A stretch of 64,000 bases of DNA from Portunus trituberculatus (taxonomy: Eukaryota > Arthropoda > Malacostraca > Decapoda > Portunidae). Of this stretch, positions 57,259 to 64,000 are shown piece after piece. A program made the translations under genes and the position numbers. The notes below the pieces were generated by a model that was not told where the DNA came from, made no database searches, and worked only from the letters and a program-made list of their open reading frames with translations. Where the stretch lies: NCBI RefSeq assembly GCF_017591435.1, contig NC_059294.1:20200975-20264974 (forward strand), read 5' to 3'. Within the stretch, counting starts at the first letter, position 1. The number at the start of each line of letters is the position of its first letter.

Positions 57259-58618
57259 TGGCACTCCGCTAGTTACTTTACTCCAAGATGAGTATGTATC
57301 TCTGATCACAGTTCTCATTTCCCTATCCTTCAAATAATCTCTTGTCCATTCGACCAAGGTTCCACACAGTCCTCCTATGTTCTCTAGTTTCCAAAGAAGT
57401 CTTCTTTGTGGGACTTTATCAAAAGCCTTTTTAATGTCCAGGTATACTGTGTCTAGCCATCCATCTCTGTTTTCAAGTCCTGCAATTACTCTCCAGTAGA
57501 AGTTTAACAAGTTTGATACACATGACCACCCTGTCCTGAACCCAAATTATCTGTTCGATATGACTTGCTCCTCTTCTAGAAATTTAACCCATTTTTCTTT
57601 GATAATTATTTCACATAGCTTCCCTACGACACTTGTAAGTGACACTGGTCTGTAATTTAGTGGTTCAGTTGCCTTTCCTCCTTTAAATATCGGTATTATG
57701 TTGGCTCTCTTCCACTCTAGTGGAACTTTCCCTTCATCTATTGAACTTTTGATTATTTCCCAAATTGGATCCAGTAATTGCTCTTTACATTCTTTTAACA
57801 CCCAGCCTGATACACCATCTGGCCCCATTGCTTTTCTGACTCCCAGCTTATCCAGTAATCTTCCAATATCCTCTTTGTGCACTGCAATCTCCTGTAATCC
57901 TTGGCAATCCAATTTCCTATTAGGTTCTGTGAAATCATCTTCTGCAGTGAATACCATTTTGAAGCTCTCATTCATTATTTCACACATTTCCTTCTCTGTT
58001 TGATATGTCTTCCCTTCTTTAATTATTTTTTCATTTCTTTCCTTATTCTTTGTTTTGCCATTTATAAACTTGTAGAAAAGTTTGGGTTCATCCTTACTTT
58101 TATCTACTACATCTTTCTCAACCTTCTTTCTTCCTCTCTCCTTACTCTAATATTTTAATTTCTAGTATCTTTGTACTGCTGACTATTATAGTCATTTCCC
58201 TGCTTTAAGAGTTTCTTCCACGCTTTATCCTTTGCCTTTTTTGCTTGTATGCATCTAACATTGTACCAAGCATGTATTTTTTTCTGAACTCTATAAACAG
58301 GAATAAACTTTTTTACTCCTTCATTGTATTTCTGTAAGAATATGCTATTTCTCTTGTACAGTCTTCCTGCACATAATATTACTCCACTCAATATCAGCAA
58401 AATAACTCCTTAATTTTTCAAAATCTGCTCTTGCATAATTTAATCTCTTTCCTTTTATAATCCTCTCTGTAATTTATCTCATGTTCCTCCTGCATTTGCA
58501 CCTCTAATGTCACTTGATCACTTTTCCCCATTGGACTAAGGTATTGTATGATTGGAGGGGACTCTGGTTCTTCTTCCCCCTGTACCTTGTTGACTCCTCC
58601 ACCCACTGGTCCATTGTA

Positions 58619-59186
58619 CAGAGTGTTCGGAAAGTCACTGTGCACTTACATATTTATTAACATACATGTTTCAATATAGAATACAGGAGGTAAATATGAA
58701 TGACAATTATAAACTATGTTGAAAGTGACCCCCCTTAGCATCAATACAGGCTTGGACCCTTCTTATTTTGTTTCTCAACACCTCTATCAGTTGCTTGTTT
58801 GAAAAAGACTGAATGAATGCTGTTATTGCCGCTTGCAAGTCATCCAGCGTGCGCGGACGATCTCGATACACTGCAGATTTTGCTGCTCCCCATAGATAAA
58901 AGTCTGGTGGATTCAGATCTGGTGAACGTGGGGGCCACACGTCTTTCGAAATAATACGGTTTCCAAAGAATTCCTTTAATAAATGCATAGATCTGCCAGA
59001 TGTGTGGGCAGTAGCACCATCCTGTTGAAACCATTAGTAATTGATTTCATCACTTGTCATCTGACCGATGAAGGCGTGAAGAATATCCGAACAATAGCGC
59101 TCGCTGTTTATTGTGTTCATAAAGAAAATAGGGCCAACAATTCTAAAATTATTAGAAAAGTGCACAGTGACTTTCCGAACACCCTG
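58619..59186 (-). mobile_element. Mariner-like (DDE) transposon remnant nested in LINE copy 7
   Basis: 568 bases with inverted repeats CAGAGTGTTCGGAAAGTCAC and GTGACTTTCCGAACACCCTG (one mismatch; the match extends to about 29 bases) and TA outside both ends. The - strand holds the transposase C-terminal half: WFQQDGATAHTSGRSMHLLK, WPPRSPDLNPPDFYLWG, RPRTLDDLQAAI. The N-terminal half is deleted and one stop precedes WFQQDG. About 38 residues separate the two visible Asp of the catalytic site. Confidence 0.9.
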
Positions 59187-59970
59187 TATTAACCATAGCC
59201 AACTGTAACACTTTCTCACTCCATTGCCCAGCATTATCCATTACTTCCATCTCTCTCCAGTTTATTTTTTTACAGTTGAAGTCTCCAACTAAGAGTATTC
59301 TTCTATCTCTTCTTATCATGTTATCTAGGCACTTTATCACCTCTTTGCATATCTTTATGCTTTTCTGATCCCCATGTATCAGTCTTTGGTGGAACATGTG
59401 TAACTATAATTTTTCTTTTCTTCAAATCTTCTGTTCTGATTGTTACTCCCATTACTTCCACCTTGTCCTCGCCATATTGCACATCCTCCACACATATATT
59501 ATCACGAACCATTATTAGCATTCCTCCTCCCCCTTTATCCTTCCTGTCCCTCCTCCAGGTATTAAATCCATCCTGTTTAAAGTTGACATGGATCTCTTTA
59601 CTCAGTTTTGTTTCAACGATGCACATTACATCCGGATTTTTCTCTTTCAAATAATCCTGAACTTCCAATATGCTTGATGATAACCCATCTATGTTAGTAT
59701 AAGTCACTCTTAATTTATTGCCTCCTCCATGACCTCCTCCTTTTTTCCTTAGGTGCTACTTCTTTAGTCTCATATCCAGAACCCTCCAGTAAAAATTCTT
59801 CTCTATCTCTGTCCTTTTCTCATTTTTTTCCCTAGCTTCACTTCTTAGCACTTTTTCCTTTTCCCTTTCCTCTAAGTTCATATCTCTTTTTATCCATATT
59901 TCCTTGTGATCAACATTATTGGCCAGCTTCCCTTTTCTAGCCATAATTTCCTCTACAGCCATTTGAGATC

Positions 59971-60800
59971 GTGTGTCAATAGTTAGGCAGAAATGATGGG
60001 AGGATGTTGCAGCAACTTGCTGTAACTCTTAGGTACCATAGATGTGCCTCAGTCACATTCATGTGTCACTTTCTTAATTTCAAATAACTTCTCACTGACT
60101 ATAAGAAATATGTAATTAATGAAGTGAATTACAGGCATCAAATAAAGAGTAACTGCAGCAAAAATCCAAGCAACAGCCTTACTTTGATAAGAAACATGTC
60201 ATGATGAATGGTTAGTTATGGAGCCATATTGTTGGATAATAAACAAAACATACTGAATAGAGTGACAACACTTAATACAGGTACGTACTGTACTTGTACA
60301 TATAGAAGCAGTAAGGGAGTTTCAGAGTTTATCAAAGAAAGTTATGGATTATTGAAAGTACTGGCTAACTCTTGTATTAGAGAGTTGGACAGAATAAGGG
60401 CGAGAGGAAGAAGAAAGCTTTCTGCAGCGAGGCTGCAGAAGGAGGGGAGGCATTCAGTTACCAAGATCAAAAGAGCAGTTAACATGAAAATAGCAATAAA
60501 AGATAGCAAGAACTGCAACATTCCAATGGTGAGAGAGGCTAATGACAGTCAGTCAGAAGAGGGGAGTTAATGGAACGAAAAGCTTTTGATTCCATCCTAT
60601 CTAACAAAATTCTGTGAGTGAAACCCATCCAAACATACAAAGAGTACTCCATACCAGTGGCATTGACTGGCCTGGGTATCCAGCAGGCTTTAGCCCCGGA
60701 TAATTCAAGTTAAGAAGAAATAGAACTGTCTATTAATAAGCTACTAAAGAGTAAAGAAGTTCTAGTTTCCCATTTTCAATGAATGCAACACAGGATGATG
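59971..60800. other. No recognisable gene
   Basis: AT-rich. The + frame 60208-60570 contains a Ser/Arg-rich stretch and is about 120 codons, but I recognise no family. Part of it (CTGGCTAACTCTTGTATTAG) resembles 49451-49475, so both may be copies of an unnamed repeat. Confidence 0.35.
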
Positions 60801-60801
60801 C

Positions 60802-60839
<38 letters not shown>
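60801..60839. repeat. (GA)n microsatellite
   Basis: About 18 GA units beside the 3' end of the next LINE. Confidence 0.9.
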
Positions 60840-60842
<3 letters not shown>

Positions 60843-60846
60843 AATG

Positions 60847-63420
60847 TTGTTGATTGATTGACTGATCCATTTATTGTTGAATTAATAAATGAATACAGCA
60901 AAGGAGGAGGATGGACCTTTCCACCCACCCCCAGGGTGCGGTTAAAGTATCAAAAATATATAGACAGTATACATAGCAAGAATACAGGTACTTAAATAAA
61001 TAAATACAGATATTGCACACCTTATTGCCTAAACATCCAACAGTCTGAGAGCAAACTGAGGATATTCCGTGAGTATATCCCTGAGAGTGGTTGAGTCTAG
61101 AAGATGGTCAATGAGGCTATACTCGTACAAGTCATGTTGACCTTGTGGCCTAAATTTAGCAATGAGAAGACATTCCATGATATAGTGATGCAGAGTGTGT
61201 CGTCTTGGTGCAGCACACAGCACACACCAGGAGAAGCACTGACTTCCCAAAAGTATTTGTAGCCTAATCTCAGCCTCATTCCCATCCTGTCATGTGATGC
61301 AGTGTGTCTCCCGTAGGTGTAAGCACAGCTCTGGGAGACAAGTGCATAGTGAAGACTAATGCTACTGCCCCTATGGCAACAAAGCTCCAACTGATCACTA
61401 ATGCTACTATGTACAAAGTCCGTAATGCTACTCTTAACATAACCCAGAGTGTGCTCAGTGCCAGGGTCCACTGTGTCATCTTGGAGGGCACACTGAGCAA
61501 GGCAGTCTGGTTTTTTCATTTAGCGGGATACCCACATGAGAGGGTATCCAGGTGAAATGGACCGTGGTACTAGCACCTTACAGGGTGTGGATGAGATCAT
61601 TCTTATGGAGAGGCACCACAATATGGAGTGCCTCAGTACAGCATACAGTTCTGCCCTAGTGGAAGACATGTGTGTAGGGAGCCAACCAGAAACCTCAGTG
61701 TCAATTTAGAGATTGACAGAGATGTAGTCACGGGTGAACAGCCCACATCCAGACCTGCTGCCATTGACTGACCCATCACAATAAACATGAATAGCCTGAA
61801 CGTGTGGGTACTTGGACAATTTAGTCAAGAACATGTCTTGCAGCACATGAGGGAGCCAGTCTCTCTTGGGCTGATGCAGAGAGGGAATATCAACACTGAC
61901 ATGGTGAGGGTTCCAAGCAGGTTGGAGCGGTGACATAACAACGTTAATACAAGCCTCGGCTACACCTACACTTTTCTTTCTGTCAGTACTCCCAAGATCT
62001 TCCTGAGGTATGGTGTTGTAGGAGTCCAAGGATCATGATACAGGGGGGGTCAGTGATCCCTTTAAAGAGTCAGAGCCTGTGTATAGCATTCAACTAACTG
62101 TGCGACAAGTAATTTCCTGTACCCTACACATAATACTAGGCAGGTGCAGTTCAGCTCTGAGGACTTCAATCCGTGCAGTCCTGGGGCATCCCAAGATTAT
62201 CCACATGGCTTCATTCAGAACAAGCTCCACGGGATGGAGCTGGGTAGCACTAAACTGTATTAAAACAGGGGTAGCATAATCAATGAGGGACTGTATGACG
62301 GATGTATAGAACATTCTTAGGACTGGAATGCCAGCCCCCAGGCCCCTGTTTGCTAGCAGCCAAAGTGGTGCTAGCTGTGGCAGACAGAGGTCTTGAACAT
62401 AGTGGACGGCTTGAAGAGACTTCCTGAAGCTCATCTGAACACCCAGGTAATTGTGTATATGAACTCTAGGGATGGGAACATTGTTCACAGTGGGCGGTCG
62501 AGACCTTCCCTTTAGCTTGAAATTTTGTTTTACATTCATTAATCACTAGTCCCATTTGGACACACAATGCTGCCAGTTGTGACAAAGCTAACTGGAGAAT
62601 CCTGGGTGTGGGGCATTGGAGGAGTATGTCATCAGCATAGATGAGGACTTGGGTGCCCTGGAAAGGAACAGCGCAATTTTGTCCATTAAAACATTGAAAA
62701 GCATTGAACCAAGGACTCCATCCTGTTGTGTTCCAAGCTCAAAGACTTTCTCAGAGGAGGCTGCACCTTGAAACCAAACCTGTGGTGTTCTATTGTACAA
62801 ATAGTCCCTGATCCATCCTAATAATCTACCTTTGACATCTTTGAGAATGAGTTCCTCCATAATAACAGCTTTGTTGGCCCTGTCGAAGGCACCCTTGAGA
62901 TCGACGAAAGCTCTGCAGGTAGCACTCTTATTTACAAGACATTCAACAAAATAATGAATTGCAGAATGACCTTTTAGGAAGCCATGTACATTGCCAGAGA
63001 GTACATGGCCCTGTTCAATATTACCTGTTCCATCATCTTACACAGACAGCTGGTGAGAGAAATAGGGCAAAAGGTGCCATCACCTTTGGGGACTGGGATG
63101 ATAATGGATGTTTTCCAAGAGTGGGGAAGCTTGCCTGCAGTGAGTAACATGTTAAATAAATCCAAGATAGGGTTGTCTACCTTTACCTTCAGGAAAGCAT
63201 TGAGGATATTGTTACAAATGCTGCCCACACAGCAACAACAGCATCAGGGACACCCACACCCAACAACCACAGAGCAAGGCAGGGCATCCAAGGTCCTGAA
63301 TGCTGGAAGTAAGACTTCCAGCATTCAGGACAGGGGTGGCACAGGGATAACGTTGACAAGGGTACGTGACTAGTGAGGGAAGCAAGGTACACAGTCACAA
63401 GACGCAGGCAGACTCACTCA
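60847..63420 (-). mobile_element. LINE with RNase H domain (I/Nimbus-like)
   Basis: Read on the - strand: reverse transcriptase NAFLKVKVDNPILDLFNMLL, KLPHSWKTSIIIPVPKGDGT, CPISLTSCLCKMMEQVILNR (63228-62974); GWIRDYLYNRTPQVWFQG (62860-62588); YLGVQMS, VIQSLIDYATPVL and LNEAMWIILGCPRTARIEVL (62539-62090); then RNase H start YCDGSVNGSRSGCGLF (62029-61706) and a Cys/His-rich tail. RNase H after RT is found in I, Nimbus and related clades. The 3' end is a CAAT-type repeat near 60850. Broken frames. The 5' limit is approximate. Confidence 0.8.
63293..63331. repeat. Perfect 18-bp hairpin with 3-base loop
   Basis: GTCCTGAATGCTGGAAGT, loop AAG, then its exact complement ACTTCCAGCATTCAGGAC. Lies at the 5' side of the RNase H LINE. 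Confidence 0.9.
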
Positions 63421-63534
63421 GACAGGCAGGAAACACTTGGTACAGCTTCTTACGTTTACTTTAGTATTAACACAGTACATAACAGGCAGTGACAGAGTAA
63501 TACAGGACGAGCGCGGAGACAGCAGTGACAAGGG

Positions 63535-63845
63535 AGGCGGTGGCATAGTGGATAAGGTGGTGAGCATGGGATCAGGCAGACGTCCACGCGGAGGTTCGAA
63601 TCCTACCACGTACAGCCTTAAATGCTTTGTCATTTGTCGAGTGGTTTAAAGTTACCTACATGTCATCATGATACCCAGGCTCTAGGTGGTTACACCCAAG
63701 ATGAGCTTTTGGAAGATATGGGCCCTAATATGGGTACCACTATAAATAAAATTGCCTGTGCCACTAATGGGCGGAAGCTGAACAGCGCTTCCCATACACT
63801 CTTCAAGTGTGCCTACAGGCGCTATAGGCCATAACGTAAAAAAAA
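63535..63845 (+). mobile_element. Second, unrelated tRNA-derived SINE with poly(A) tail
   Basis: Head with A box TGGCATAGTGGATAAGGTGG and B box GGTTCGAATCC, spaced as in tRNA genes. A body of about 230 bases follows, without the core shared by SINEs A-G, ending in TAACGTAAAAAAAAATAGG. Uses an A-run tail instead of CA repeats, so it probably depends on a different LINE. Confidence 0.75.
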
Positions 63846-64000
63846 ATAGGAGCAATGGAGAGGACAGGACTAACTCACGCTTGCGGGAATAGTAGCACTG
63901 GAGAACCAGACTGTTCTCACGCAGGACTGGATAGACGCTGAGAGCGGGGACCGGCCACCAGCAAGCAACCAGGCCTAGAGCAGAGCTGGGAGAGAGAGAG
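63846..64000. other. Window end, nothing recognised
   Basis: GC-richer sequence ending in GAGAGAGAG; too short to assign. Confidence 0.4.

Larger units (their letters stand above)
56101..59970 (-). mobile_element. LINE copy 7, long copy, with nested SINE and mariner-like remnant
   Basis: The longest LINE here: about 3.0 kb once the SINE (56965-57258) and mariner remnant (58619-59186) are removed. From the 5' side: a charged coiled segment (59962-59756); an AP-endonuclease with YTNIDGLSSS, CIVETKLSK (59707 on) and RILLVGDFNCK (59397 on); reverse transcriptase (57987-57253) with RKAMGPDGVSGWVLKEC, PLNYRPVSLTSVVGKLCE, YLDIKKAFDKVPQRRLLW and SGVPQ; an FADD-type box near 56885; C-terminal LEYAAVMWSPSSKKNIRK. 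Tail TTAGGTAAATACAACTAAG. Frameshifts throughout. Confidence 0.9.

Noticed and set aside
61304..61555. 83-codon + strand frame
   Set aside because: Shadow of the RNase H-bearing LINE, which is on the - strand.

Overview
This window is nuclear DNA of an arthropod, most likely a decapod crustacean (crab, shrimp or crayfish group). That assignment is an inference. It rests on AT-rich introns, extreme density of GT, CT and TA microsatellites, tRNA-Val-derived SINEs, and many antisense non-LTR retrotransposons whose 3' tails read CTAGGTAAATAC(A). No operon, CRISPR array, rRNA or convincing stand-alone tRNA gene was seen.

The only host gene I can support is a complete pyruvate carboxylase gene (PC) on the + strand. 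It has 21 coding exons between 16573 and 49192, all with GT-AG introns and consistent phases. The joined frame is 3549 bases and encodes 1182 residues, close to the usual animal length of about 1180. The order is mitochondrial presequence, biotin carboxylase, carboxyltransferase, tetramerisation region and biotin carrier domain, with the biotin lysine at residue 1146. An acceptor 27 bases before the ATG implies an upstream non-coding exon that I could not place. A donor 6 bases after the stop, with an acceptor at 51442, suggests a spliced 3' UTR. A candidate 13-codon cassette microexon (37499-37537) lies between exons 17 and 18.

Region by region: 1-1980 has no gene. 1984-3530 is a cluster of four SINEs joined by CA repeats. 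3535-9640 has no gene and holds only simple repeats and hAT-like scraps. 9647-16520 is a chain of five LINE copies and two SINEs, all on the - strand, joined by (GT)n/(CA)n tracts and ending 25 bases before the PC acceptor. 16546-49192 is PC, with introns carrying pogo/Tigger-like, hAT, Tc1, TTAA-flanked and long-TIR DNA elements plus LINE fragments on both strands. 49193-52090 is the probable 3' UTR and its intron. 52100-55178 has no recognisable gene. 55179-63845 is a second transposon cluster: a Tigger-like element, a nested LINE carrying a SINE and a mariner-like remnant, an RNase H-bearing LINE, and a different tRNA-derived SINE.

The most interesting observations are the head-to-tail retroelement chains joined at every junction by CA repeats, and the candidate PC microexon, which would add a PKA-type RRGS motif near the tetramerisation region.
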